From assembly GCA_015060105.1 (NCBI GenBank), contig SUZD01000001.1, positions 124,001 to 188,000 of the forward strand: a stretch of DNA of 64,000 nt, read 5' to 3'. Of this stretch, positions 37,564 through 45,586 are shown one piece after another. Numbering within the stretch: the stretch's first letter is position 1; each line of letters opens with the position of its first letter. The DNA is from Rikenellaceae bacterium. GTDB lineage: Bacteria; Bacteroidota; Bacteroidia; Bacteroidales; Rikenellaceae. The notes under the pieces are model-generated. The model saw only the letters and a list, made by a program, of their open reading frames with translations, searched no databases and was not told where the DNA came from. The position numbers and the translations under genes are program-made.

Positions 37564-38162
37564 TACTTCTTTCCTCCTACGTTACGCGGCTCCGACTCCG
37601 AAATTTTCAGAGGGATAGCCTTTTGTACAATATTACGAACATCCTCGGGCAACTCTGCAAAATCCACTTGGAATTTCGCTCTCGCTACCTCGTTACGAAC
37701 TTCGTTAAACGCACGCATCAACTCATTTTGAACTTGCAGGTATGCCGAGTAGCTGGTACCACGGTCATTTTGCAACGAAATCACACCTTTACTTACGGGG
37801 TACACCCACTTTGTGCCATCGGGCAAATCAAACTCGGTATCCTCGCTTTCGGGAAGTTTCTCGTCGTTAGCAGGGTTCAAGATGAACTCTTTAGCCTTGT
37901 CCTTTACTTGGGTGATATCCATCGGTTTGCCACCGACCATGATTTGGTCGTAGGTGTTGATGAAGACCAACAAGAGGTTACGCTCGCGTACGTCCATATC
38001 CTCGGTTTTCTGATTCTCATCAGGCATCGCGGGGAGCACACGGGGGATACCGGTGTCGGTATTCATCGATGTAGCAACCAAGAAGAAAATCAACAGCATG
38101 AAGGCGATATCGGCCTGCGAACTTGCGTTTACTTCTGGTATTTTTCTTTTATCGGTTGGCAT
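37563..38162 (-). CDS. ExbD/TolR-family biopolymer transport protein (first copy)
   Basis: 199 residues with one transmembrane helix containing SSQADIAFMLLIFFLVATSM and the conserved Asp. The periplasmic part is longer than in copy two, with an acidic insert (PESEDTEFDLPDGTKW). Paired unequal ExbD genes are the rule in Bacteroidota. It lies 15 nt after the small membrane protein gene. Confidence 0.93.
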   Translation of the reverse strand: MPTDKRKIPEVNASSQADIAFMLLIFFLVATSMNTDTGIPRVLPAMPDENQKTEDMDVRERNLLLVFINTYDQIMVGGKPMDITQVKDKAKEFILNPANDEKLPESEDTEFDLPDGTKWVYPVSKGVISLQNDRGTSYSAYLQVQNELMRAFNEVRNEVARAKFQVDFAELPEDVRNIVQKAIPLKISESEPRNVGGKK

Positions 38163-38177
38163 ATTAAATCCTTCCTA

Positions 38178-38594
38178 TTATTTAAAGCTGTTACGAATCT
38201 CTCCAAACACCATTACCAAAACCAAAAGGGCGAATGCTGCATAGGAGGTATAGAGCATAGTGTCAGTACCTTTAAGTACCAATTCATCAGTAATTACCGA
38301 ACCATCGGCCAAAGTTACCGACGAAGTCGATGCAAGAACAAAATACGATACTACTGCAACAACAGCGATGACACCACCGACAATCAGGCCGAGGTGCATA
38401 CCACCACCCGATTTGCCCATATTTGCCACAGCCATTACGAGCAACACCAACACAGCGATGCCGATGTAACCGTAAACGCAGTAGAGCAAAGCATCGACAC
38501 TGTTGATATCAATGGCAAACATCGGGATAAGAGTTGCCACGCCAAGAATCAACAGAGCGAACTTGATTATTGTGAAAAAAAGTTTGTTTTTCAT
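38178..38594 (-). CDS. Small four-helix membrane protein in the exb operon
   Basis: 138 residues from ATG 38594; an in-frame GTG 12 nt upstream is less likely. Four hydrophobic segments are visible: FTIIKFALLILGVATLIPMF, YGYIGIAVLVLLVMAV, LGLIVGGVIAVVAVVSYFVL and YAAFALLVLVMVFG. A glycine-rich cytoplasmic loop (MGKSGGGMH) and a polar loop (SSVTLADGSVITDE) connect them. I do not recognise a family name. It is wedged between exbB and exbD (18 and 15 nt), so it may be an accessory of the motor. Confidence 0.75.
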   Translation of the reverse strand: MKNKLFFTIIKFALLILGVATLIPMFAIDINSVDALLYCVYGYIGIAVLVLLVMAVANMGKSGGGMHLGLIVGGVIAVVAVVSYFVLASTSSVTLADGSVITDELVLKGTDTMLYTSYAAFALLVLVMVFGEIRNSFK

Positions 38595-38612
38595 GGGATT
38601 TACCACTTATAA

Positions 38613-39413
38613 TTATTTCGCGTTGTATTTGGTAAGGATATCGGTAAAGCTAATCGAAGCATCCTCCATATTGTTTACGAGGCTATCGATTTTCGATACG
38701 ATATAGCTATAGAATACTTGCAGAATAACGGCAACGATAAGACCGGCGAGGGTAGTCAACAGAGCGACTTTGATACCACCTGCTACGAGGGTAGGGCTGA
38801 TATCACCAGCTGCTTGGATAGAGTCGAACGCACCGATCATACCAACAACGGTACCCATAAATCCCAACATAGTCGAAATCGAGATGAAAAGACCGATCCA
38901 ACCAAGACCGCTCTCCATTTGGCCTGTTTGAACCGAACCGTAAGAAACGATTGCTTTCTCAACAGCGTCCAAACCTTGGTCGTAACGATCAAGACCTTGC
39001 CAGAAAATCGAAGCAACGGGACCACGAGTGTTAGCACAAACCTCTTTTGCAGCCTCAATACCACCATTGTTAAGAGCCTCCTCAACTTTTGCGAGAAGTT
39101 TTTTGGTGTTGGTAGTAGCAAGGTTCAGATAGAGAATACGCTCGATTGCGATTGCAAGACCGAGTACCAAGCACAACAAACACGGTGCCATCCAGAATGC
39201 ATCACCCTCGATAACTTTCTCTTTGAGGATTTGGTGCATAGCCTCGCCCTCAACGTCAACGGCGGGATCTACATCAGTAGCAGCAACCTCTTCAACAGCA
39301 GTGCTATCTGCTACAACTTCGGTTTGAGTCTCGGCAGCTGCTTGCTCTTGAGCATAAACACTGGTAGTACCAAGTACACCGATTGCTGCCAAAATTACGA
39401 AAAGTTTTTTCAT
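38613..39413 (-). CDS. exbB: MotA/TolQ/ExbB proton-channel protein
   Basis: 266 residues with a cleavable signal peptide (MKKLFVILAAIGVLGTTSVYA) and an acidic Ala/Thr/Val/Glu-rich periplasmic stretch (about 22-62), a common Bacteroidota extension. Three transmembrane helices of the ExbB core follow, with the family motif region GLFISISTMLGFMGTVVGMIGAFDSI and a conserved Thr/Ala-rich last helix. It forms the pentameric stator of the exb motor. No tonB follows in this operon. Confidence 0.94.
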   Translation of the reverse strand: MKKLFVILAAIGVLGTTSVYAQEQAAAETQTEVVADSTAVEEVAATDVDPAVDVEGEAMHQILKEKVIEGDAFWMAPCLLCLVLGLAIAIERILYLNLATTNTKKLLAKVEEALNNGGIEAAKEVCANTRGPVASIFWQGLDRYDQGLDAVEKAIVSYGSVQTGQMESGLGWIGLFISISTMLGFMGTVVGMIGAFDSIQAAGDISPTLVAGGIKVALLTTLAGLIVAVILQVFYSYIVSKIDSLVNNMEDASISFTDILTKYNAK

Positions 39414-39600
39414 AGTTTTTTTTTGGTTAAATTAGACTTATTGTTTTTGTTTTGTTGTTTATGTATTCGTTTATTTGTTGTCTTTCAATCAGTTGCACGC
39501 CACATACTCACTCAACTCCCTACTCACCTCTATCATCACACCCTACTTTTCTTTCTCCTCAATCACTCCCTACTCTCCTTAAACTCCTTACCATTCGCGG

Positions 39601-39694
39601 CCCTTCTCCCTCTGTACAGCCCTTCTCCCTCTGTGCGGCCCCTCTCACTCTGTGCAGCCCCTCTCACTCTGTGCAGCCCTCGTCCTCTTTGTGG
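39601..39694. repeat. 19-bp tandem repeat array
   Basis: Units 39601-39619, 39620-39638, 39639-39657, 39658-39676 and a degenerate fifth at 39677-39694, of the form CCCYTCTCMCTCTGTGCAG. The two middle units are identical. It lies between the 3' end of tRNA-Ser and exbB. The rest of the 39414-39600 gap is AT-rich near exbB, then a pyrimidine-rich tract; no clear promoter box for exbB was found. Confidence 0.9.
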
Positions 39695-39714
39695 CCCCTA
39701 TATCTGGCCCCGGG

Positions 39715-39802
39715 CGGAGAGAGCGGGATTCGAACCCGCGATACCCTTTTGAGGTATACGCACTTTCCAGGCGCGCTCCTTAAACCACTCGGACATCTCT
39801 CC
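39715..39802 (-). tRNA. tRNA-Ser (GGA)
   Basis: 88-nt class II tRNA. Acceptor arms GGAGAGA/TCTCTCC with discriminator G. The anticodon loop CTGGAAA gives GGA, reading UCC and UCU. It has a long variable arm (CTCAAAAGGGTAT region) and T-loop GGTTCGAATCC. CCA is not encoded. Confidence 0.97.
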
Positions 39803-40070
39803 AATACTCGACAACACATACCCCACAAAAAAGGCGTGATACTACCGAGCCAATGGCCAAGCGCACCTCGTTGTCGATTGTGTATCAACCCTTTAACACT
39901 CAAAGCGGGTTAAATAGAAGTACACATTCGATTTGCGAATATAAGAAAATATTTTCTTTCGTGCAATGTTTGAACGGGAAAATGTGGGGAAAATGTAAGA
40001 AGTTTTGCTCTTTATTTGAGATACGATGCGCAAAAGGAAGAACAAAAGTTAGGAAAAATAAGAGCCGTAA
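39803..40070. other. Intergenic gap without recognised gene
   Basis: 268 bp between tRNA-Ser and the LTA-synthase-like gene. It should contain the tRNA promoter (minus strand), but no convincing TAnnTTTG box is seen just upstream of 39802. No coding potential was recognised on either strand, and no terminator hairpin for the LTA-synthase-like gene was obvious. Confidence 0.5.
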
Positions 40071-42026
40071 TTATTCCCCACTGCCCGAAAATATGGTGTA
40101 ATCCATACGACGAAGATGGAGATTGTATTGCTGAACTACGGCACGCAATCGACGCTCAAAATCGGCAACAACATCAGCATAAAGAGCCTTGTCAAGAGGC
40201 GTGGACATCGCCTTGTCGGAGAAGAGATACAAATCTGTAACCGACTCACCATCAAAGAGTACAACCCACTCTCCATCAGTCGAAACATAACGCATCGCCG
40301 AAGTGGACCAATAGAAAGTCAAAGGAGAGGTATCGCCAAAAACATTGCGTCCATAAGCGAAGTATGGTTCATCTATACCGAGAAGCGCCAACAACGATGG
40401 CATAATGTCAATCTGTTGCGCCACTTCAACACACTCGCCCTGCAAAGCTCCGTCGGGGGTATAGAAGAATTGAATTATACGACTGCTACCCAATGGAGAA
40501 CGAGCCTCGGCCGAGAATTTTTCACTCGAAACATGGTCGGCAACAAAGACAAAAATAGTACGGGAGAACCACTCCTCCGAGGAGTATTTATCGAAGAAAT
40601 TACGAATAGAGGCATCGACATAAGCAACCCCCGGATGCACCTTGGTACGCCCCTTGGGTAACCTCTCGCGCCACTCGTCGGGAACAACAAACGGATGATG
40701 CGAACTCAATGTAAATTGGCAAGCAAAGAAAGGCTCTTCGACCTCACTCATAACTTCGCCCGCAAAGTCCATCATCGCCTCGTCCCAAATGCCCCAATAT
40801 CCGTCAAAATGGTCATAACCACGACGCCTCTCGAAATCCTCGCGCCACCATTGCTGTTCGACACCCGCCGACGACATATAGGCATCAAAGCCCATCGAGC
40901 CACGCTCCGAGCCACAGAAAAACATCGTCTTATAACCTCTATCTGCCAATATTGCAGGCATTTGACGACTCTTGCCCAACGCTTGCGGCAGGAGCACAAA
41001 CGGGGTCGAGAACGAAGGGATACTACCTACCACCGAAGGCAACGCCTCGATAGATTTATGACCATTGGCATAGGCCGAACGGAAGGCAAAACCGGAACGC
41101 ATCAACGAATCCAAGAAGGGAGTATAACCCTTGCCATCGGGATACAAATCGGGCGAAAGATAGGCCGAATGTTCGGCACTGAAACTTTCGAGCACCATTA
41201 CCACAACATTACGACCTTCGAGCGTCGTCTGCGCCACAGTATCGGCATAATGATATGGTGAATAGATTCGCGAAAGCGAGTCCAACGGATAGTATTCGAC
41301 ATAGGGAACACCCGAATTACCCATTGTGCGAATGATACAGAACGGATTGCTCAAAATAAGATTTGCCTTACCCGCATCACGAGTGTAAGTTGTTGCATTA
41401 CTCAAAGTTATGGGGCGCACAGCACGTGACACTCCGCCACGAATACCCACCACACAAAGCAGGGCTGCAAGGACAAATATCACAACCTCGGCCACCCAAC
41501 GCAACCACGCTTGTCGGATTGGCGAACGGGGGACAAGTCGCGGACGATAAGCCCACGCCAGAAAAGCCACCAACGCAAAGCCAAACAGCACCAACAATAC
41601 ATTTTCAGAAGCGAATTTGAATATGAGAGCCAATGAGTTATCGTTATCGGCAAAAAACAGTTCCTCGGCTGTTACCCGTTTCGATGTATAGTGAAAATAG
41701 ACTGCATCGGAGAGATTCAAGCCGACAGCCACAAAGTTTCCAAAGATATAGGAAGCATAGGTTAAGCCGCGCCACCAGCCTCGACTACGTTGTCCTCCCG
41801 GCAGCAGCGACAATATTATAAATAGTGCATTGGCATAGATGACCGAAGGGGTGTCGAATTTCAGTGAGCCACGCAGCAAATCCCACATCTCACCCCACGC
41901 AAAAGCACCCAACTTATCGATATTGCAAACACCGAAAGCCACACGACACAATCCCAATGCGACATACGCCATCGCCAAGCGATAGAGCATCACAACGACA
42001 TTGCTATTCAGTAATCGTTTCAGCAC
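40071..42026 (-). CDS. LTA-synthase-like membrane sulfatase/phosphotransferase
   Basis: 651 residues with about five N-terminal transmembrane helices (to about 195) and an extracytoplasmic alkaline-phosphatase-superfamily domain. Visible metal and catalytic positions: VVVMVLESFSAEH (Glu280), GHKSIEALPS with Ser325 where LtaS has Thr, SSHHPF and VFVADHVSSEKF (Asp-His). Gram-negative members transfer phosphoglycerol or phosphoethanolamine to glycans or lipids rather than making lipoteichoic acid; the donor here is unknown. It follows asparaginase on the same strand with a 15-nt gap. Confidence 0.88.
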   Translation of the reverse strand: MLKRLLNSNVVVMLYRLAMAYVALGLCRVAFGVCNIDKLGAFAWGEMWDLLRGSLKFDTPSVIYANALFIILSLLPGGQRSRGWWRGLTYASYIFGNFVAVGLNLSDAVYFHYTSKRVTAEELFFADNDNSLALIFKFASENVLLVLFGFALVAFLAWAYRPRLVPRSPIRQAWLRWVAEVVIFVLAALLCVVGIRGGVSRAVRPITLSNATTYTRDAGKANLILSNPFCIIRTMGNSGVPYVEYYPLDSLSRIYSPYHYADTVAQTTLEGRNVVVMVLESFSAEHSAYLSPDLYPDGKGYTPFLDSLMRSGFAFRSAYANGHKSIEALPSVVGSIPSFSTPFVLLPQALGKSRQMPAILADRGYKTMFFCGSERGSMGFDAYMSSAGVEQQWWREDFERRRGYDHFDGYWGIWDEAMMDFAGEVMSEVEEPFFACQFTLSSHHPFVVPDEWRERLPKGRTKVHPGVAYVDASIRNFFDKYSSEEWFSRTIFVFVADHVSSEKFSAEARSPLGSSRIIQFFYTPDGALQGECVEVAQQIDIMPSLLALLGIDEPYFAYGRNVFGDTSPLTFYWSTSAMRYVSTDGEWVVLFDGESVTDLYLFSDKAMSTPLDKALYADVVADFERRLRAVVQQYNLHLRRMDYTIFSGSGE

Positions 42027-42041
42027 TTTGTGTCAAAAGAT

Positions 42042-43061
42042 TTAATTCCGCTCACCACGCAACGGCTCCAACATCATACGACGAATGGTAGCCACATCGT
42101 CGGTCTGTCCAAGCACATACATCAGTTTCGTTACGGCCGCCTCGGTAGTCATATCGCCACCACTGATAACACCCGCATTCAATAACGCAACACCCGTCTC
42201 ATATATTGCCGACACGGCTCCTCCGTGGCATTGGGTCACATTGACAACGCTCACGCCCTGTCCTATCACATCGCGCAGCGCATCAACAAACCATTCGGCT
42301 GTCGGAGCATTGCCCGCGCCATAGGTTTCAAGCACCACGCCACGCACGCCCTCGACACCCAACATAGCACGCAAAGTGCGTTCGGTAATACCCGGGAATA
42401 GACGAATAACCACAATATCGCAACACATCGAGGTCGATATTTCGAGCCTCTCGCAACTCTCCACACGACGAATCCACTCCTTGCGATAGTGTATAGTCAC
42501 ACCCACCTCGGCAAGTGCGGGATAGTTCATCGAGGCAAAAGCATTGAGTTGTTCGGCACTACGCTTGGTTGCACGATTGGCTCGGAACAGATGACTTTGG
42601 AAATAGATGACAACTTCGGGAATAAGCGGGCGACCTTCGGCATCGCTCGCTGCCGCAATCTCAATAGCAGTAATAAGATTTTCGCGACCATCGGTACGAA
42701 GCACACCCATCGGGATTTGGCTACCCGTAAACACCACAGGTTTGGCCAAATTCTCGAACATAAAGCTCAATGCCGAAGCCGTATAGCTCATTGTATCAGT
42801 GCCATGCAACACCACAAATCCGTCATAACGTTCATAGCGCGACTGCACTATCTCGGCCAAGCGCACCCACAATTCGGGCGTCACATTCGAAGAGTCGATT
42901 GGTGTCAAGCCGTCATAAAAGTCAAGCTCGACATCAAGCATACGCAACGCAGGAAACTCATTATAGACGTCCGTAAAATCAAACGCACGAAGAGCTCCCG
43001 TTACAGGGTCGGTACGCATTCCAATCGTTCCACCCGTATAGATAACAAGAATACGTTTCAT
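42042..43061 (-). CDS. ansA: Type I L-asparaginase
   Basis: Cytosolic amidohydrolase (asparagine to aspartate plus ammonia), 339 residues. The nucleophile Thr12 is in YTGGTIGM. The second active-site motif is LHGTDTMSYTASAL (about 85-98), followed by VFTGSQIPMG. No signal peptide, consistent with the cytosolic type I. The ATG at 43061 is chosen; a longer frame to 43100 would overlap the end of obgE. It starts 17 nt after obgE and is probably co-transcribed. Confidence 0.94.
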   Translation of the reverse strand: MKRILVIYTGGTIGMRTDPVTGALRAFDFTDVYNEFPALRMLDVELDFYDGLTPIDSSNVTPELWVRLAEIVQSRYERYDGFVVLHGTDTMSYTASALSFMFENLAKPVVFTGSQIPMGVLRTDGRENLITAIEIAAASDAEGRPLIPEVVIYFQSHLFRANRATKRSAEQLNAFASMNYPALAEVGVTIHYRKEWIRRVESCERLEISTSMCCDIVVIRLFPGITERTLRAMLGVEGVRGVVLETYGAGNAPTAEWFVDALRDVIGQGVSVVNVTQCHGGAVSAIYETGVALLNAGVISGGDMTTEAAVTKLMYVLGQTDDVATIRRMMLEPLRGERN

Positions 43062-43078
43062 CGCAGCCCGAACTACAT

Positions 43079-44071
43079 TTAGGCGTTGAGCGCCTCCCAC
43101 AACATATCTTTGAGTTGTTGGACACCCATACCACTAACCGACGAAATAAATATTGACGGAATACCCTCGGGTATTTGTGCGCGCATCTGCTCTGCCATCT
43201 CGTCGTCAATCATATCGCATTTGGTAATAGCCAGCATACGGCTCTTATCCAACAATTCGGGATTATAGAGCGTCAGCTCGCGCAACAGCACCTCATACGC
43301 CGCTGCAATATCATCGGTATCGGCCGGTATCATAAAGAGCAACATCGAGTTACGCTCGATATGGCGCAAAAAGCGGGTTCCAAGACCACGACCCTCGTGC
43401 GCGCCCTCAATAATTCCCGGAATGTCGGCCATAACAAACGAGTGACCGTCACGACACTCGACAATTCCGAGGTTTGGTTCAAGTGTGGTAAAAGCATAAT
43501 CGGCAATCTTGGGACGGGCAGCAGACACTACACTCAACAGGGTCGATTTTCCAGCATTGGGGAATCCCACCAAGCCGACATCGGCCAACAGTTTCAACTC
43601 CAAGATAAAGGTACCCTCTTTCTCGGGCTCGCCGGGTTGCGCATAGCGCGGAGCCTGATTGGTTGCGGTGCGGAAATGCCAGTTACCAAGACCTCCGCGA
43701 CCACCCGCCAACAGCACTGCGGTCTGTCCGTCCTCGGTAACCTCACACACCTTCTCGCCCGTCTCGAAGTCGGTTGCAACCGTACCCAGAGGCACATCGA
43801 TAATAATATCCTTGCCATCACGACCCGAGCTACGAGCACCCGAGCCATTCTGACCATCTTCGGCAAAGATATGTCGTTTATATTTAAGGTGAATCAATGT
43901 CCAATATTGGCTATTACCACGAAGTATGATACTCGCGCCTCGGCCACCATCTCCGCCATCGGGACCTCCCATAGCCACAAATTTCTCGCGACGGAAGTGG
44001 CACGAGCCGGAGCCTCCGTGACCCGAGCGACAAAATATTTTCACATAATCGACAAAATTCGATGCTGCCAT
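43079..44071 (-). CDS. obgE: GTPase Obg
   Basis: Essential ribosome-assembly and stress GTPase, 330 residues. It has the glycine-rich Obg fold (about 1-158, with [11 protein letters not shown]) and a G domain with GFPNAGKS (169-176), DIPGII and TKCD. It lacks the extra C-terminal domain of some Gram-positive Obg proteins. The frame extends upstream to 44161, but TATCTTTG lies at 44108-44101 inside that extension. ATG 44071 ([13 protein letters not shown]) therefore starts the gene. Confidence 0.96.
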   Translation of the reverse strand: MAASNFVDYVKIFCRSGHGGSGSCHFRREKFVAMGGPDGGDGGRGASIILRGNSQYWTLIHLKYKRHIFAEDGQNGSGARSSGRDGKDIIIDVPLGTVATDFETGEKVCEVTEDGQTAVLLAGGRGGLGNWHFRTATNQAPRYAQPGEPEKEGTFILELKLLADVGLVGFPNAGKSTLLSVVSAARPKIADYAFTTLEPNLGIVECRDGHSFVMADIPGIIEGAHEGRGLGTRFLRHIERNSMLLFMIPADTDDIAAAYEVLLRELTLYNPELLDKSRMLAITKCDMIDDEMAEQMRAQIPEGIPSIFISSVSGMGVQQLKDMLWEALNA

Positions 44072-44100
44072 AATTGCTTTCGTTTGATTATTATACCCCG

Positions 44101-44131
44101 CAAAGATACTAATTTTTGACGAGCAACGCAA
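44101..44131 (-). promoter_or_regulatory. obgE promoter
   Basis: TATCTTTG (44108-44101 on the minus strand) with TTG (44131-44129) after a 20-nt spacer. It gives a leader of about 25 nt. Confidence 0.72.
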
Positions 44132-44170
44132 TACACACGCCACCACCCACAAACTATTCACAATCTTTTT

Positions 44171-44201
44171 TTTGCTTTTACAAAAATTTGCCTTATCTTT
44201 G
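44171..44201 (+). promoter_or_regulatory. greA promoter
   Basis: TTTG (44171-44174), 19-nt spacer, TATCTTTG (44194-44201): a full consensus promoter. The leader is about 80 nt. Confidence 0.8.
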
Positions 44202-44219
44202 TAGTATCATTTGTGGGAG

Positions 44220-44260
44220 TTCCGGACTTATCCGAGTTCGGGATTCTTAATTTTTTTTGT
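44220..44260 (+). promoter_or_regulatory. Hairpin and U-tract in the greA leader
   Basis: A 9-bp stem with two wobbles (44220-44228 and 44235-44243, loop TATCCG) is followed 7 nt later by eight T and a further TTTTT run. This lies 30-70 nt before the greA ATG and looks like a weak transcription attenuator. Confidence 0.45.
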
Positions 44261-44290
44261 TTTTGCTAACAACTAAAAAACTATAAAACT

Positions 44291-44764
44291 ATGGCAGAAG
44301 TAACTTACCTAACAAAAGAGGGCTACGAAAAACTGAAAGCCGAAATCGAACATCTCCGCACCGTTGAGCGTCCCGCTGCTTCGGAGGCTATCGCCATCGC
44401 ACGCGACAAAGGCGACCTGTCGGAGAACGCAGAATATGATGCAGCACGTGAGGCTCAGGGTATGCTCGAAGCCAAAATCGCGCAACTTGAACTCGCTCTG
44501 GCTAATTCGCGAATCATCGACACCAGCCGTATCGACACCAAAACCGTTCAAATTCTGACAAAGGTGACTGTGCTCAACCACAATAACAACAAACAGTTCA
44601 CCTACACTTTGGTTTCGGAGAAAGAGGCTAACTTCAAAGAGGGTAAAATCGCTCTCGGCACACCTATTGCCAAAGCTCTGCTCGGCAAAAAGAAAGGCGA
44701 AATCGCCATTGCACAAGTTCCCGCAGGCGAAATCAAATTCGAGATTCTCGACATCTCGATTTAA
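44291..44764 (+). CDS. greA: Transcript cleavage factor GreA
   Basis: 157-residue factor that rescues backtracked RNA polymerase. The N-terminal coiled coil (about 1-75) has YLTKEGYEKLKAEIEHL and the tip acidic pair in GDLSENAEYDAA. The C-terminal FKBP-like domain includes SPIGKALLGKK-like TPIAKALLGKKKGE. It has its own full consensus promoter and a possible attenuator in the leader. Confidence 0.97.
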   Translation: MAEVTYLTKEGYEKLKAEIEHLRTVERPAASEAIAIARDKGDLSENAEYDAAREAQGMLEAKIAQLELALANSRIIDTSRIDTKTVQILTKVTVLNHNNNKQFTYTLVSEKEANFKEGKIALGTPIAKALLGKKKGEIAIAQVPAGEIKFEILDISI

Positions 44765-44798
44765 TTCGGCTGGGGCCGTTCTTTTAAGCGATTAAAAG

Positions 44799-44897
44799 GC
44801 GCGCAAGATGAGAGCATAGCCATAAAAGGCTATAAAAGTAAAGCGAGAAGTAGTTTGTAAACAAGTTTACACTACCTCTCGCTTCTCTTTATCGCGC
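44799..44897. repeat. Structured intergenic element between greA and yidD
   Basis: Nested dyads: outer GCGCG/CGCGC (44799-44803, 44893-44897), a 6-bp hairpin ATAGCC-ATAAAA-GGCTAT (44816-44833) and a long hairpin (44843-44882) with core TGTAAAC/GTTTACA and flanks GCGAGA/TCTCGC. This could be a terminator for both converging genes, but it is larger than needed. A purine-rich GGGAGTTTTGAG tract follows at about 44914-44947. Confidence 0.6.
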
Positions 44898-44965
44898 AAC
44901 CTCCGACAGTTTATTAGGGGCGTTAGGGAGTTTTGAGAATTTAGGGGATAAACATTGTCGGTGAT

Positions 44966-45241
44966 TTAGGGGACGGGGTCATATCCCGAACCTCCCCACG
45001 GGTGACAACGAAGGATACGGCGGATTGTCAGCCAACTGCCCTTGAATAGTCCATGTTTTCGCAACGCTTCGAGCGCATATTGCGAACAGGTCGGGGTAAA
45101 ACGACACGACGGAGGGGTCAGGGGCGAGATGCACAACTGATAAAACCTCACCAACACGACAAGCGGAAAGATTGCCACGCGCTTACAAACGCCCGCAAAT
45201 TTGCTCCAAAATCCTATTGACGGCTTCGTTGATTGTGGCAT
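44966..45241 (-). CDS. yidD: Membrane protein insertion efficiency factor YidD
   Basis: Up to 91 residues. The conserved core [29 protein letters not shown], then [24 protein letters not shown], is diagnostic. It is a membrane-associated helper of YidC-dependent insertion. The ATG at 45241 makes it overlap rnpA by 59 nt; an in-frame GTG at 45178 would begin just after rnpA and give about 70 residues, nearer the usual size. The start is therefore uncertain. Confidence 0.9.
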   Translation of the reverse strand: MPQSTKPSIGFWSKFAGVCKRVAIFPLVVLVRFYQLCISPLTPPSCRFTPTCSQYALEALRKHGLFKGSWLTIRRILRCHPWGGSGYDPVP

Positions 45242-45572
45242 AATCAGACAACTCTTTTGAGCTATAAATCAGCGCAATATGCAGACGAGCGCCCTTTGCG
45301 GCGACACTCTCGACAAGGGCGTGTTTCGACAAACGGTAACTCTCCTTCATACGACGACGAAGGAGGTTACGTTTATTTGCTCTTTTGAAAAATTTCTTGG
45401 GGACCGAGAAGAGGACCTCGACATTGGCCTCACTCGGAAACTCTTCGGGACCGAGGGTACGCCATACGCAACGGATAGGCATAGAGGAGGTTCGGCGGCC
45501 ACCGGTAAACAGTGCGTCAATGGCTCCGAGAGTTCGGAGTATCTCCTCTTTGGGCAGTCCGTTACAAGGCAT
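45183..45572 (-). CDS. rnpA: Ribonuclease P protein component
   Basis: 129-residue basic protein that assists RNase P RNA in trimming tRNA 5' ends. The core [20 protein letters not shown] is the RNase P signature helix, followed by the beta strand LHIALIYSS. The N-terminal 30 residues ([23 protein letters not shown]) contain the usual first helix and GRR motif. It forms the common rnpA-yidD pair, here downstream of hemD rather than next to rpmH. Confidence 0.93.
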   Translation of the reverse strand: MPCNGLPKEEILRTLGAIDALFTGGRRTSSMPIRCVWRTLGPEEFPSEANVEVLFSVPKKFFKRANKRNLLRRRMKESYRLSKHALVESVAAKGARLHIALIYSSKELSDYATINEAVNRILEQICGRL

Positions 45573-45586
45573 TTTCAGACCCTCCC

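Noticed and set aside
36940..37731. Plus-strand 263-residue frame downstream of the DUF4919 promoter
   Set aside because: It is antisense to the exbD genes and starts in the non-coding gap; no domain is recognisable.
39601..39694. Possible CRISPR array
   Set aside because: Units abut directly with no unique spacers, and no cas genes are present. It is a minisatellite.
39853..40101. Plus-strand frame between tRNA-Ser and the LTA-synthase-like gene
   Set aside because: No family resemblance, no promoter and poor codon pattern; it runs into the opposing gene.
45183..45241. Frameshift or gene fusion where rnpA and yidD overlap by 59 nt
   Set aside because: Both products keep complete family cores. 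A later GTG start for yidD removes the overlap without assuming an error.
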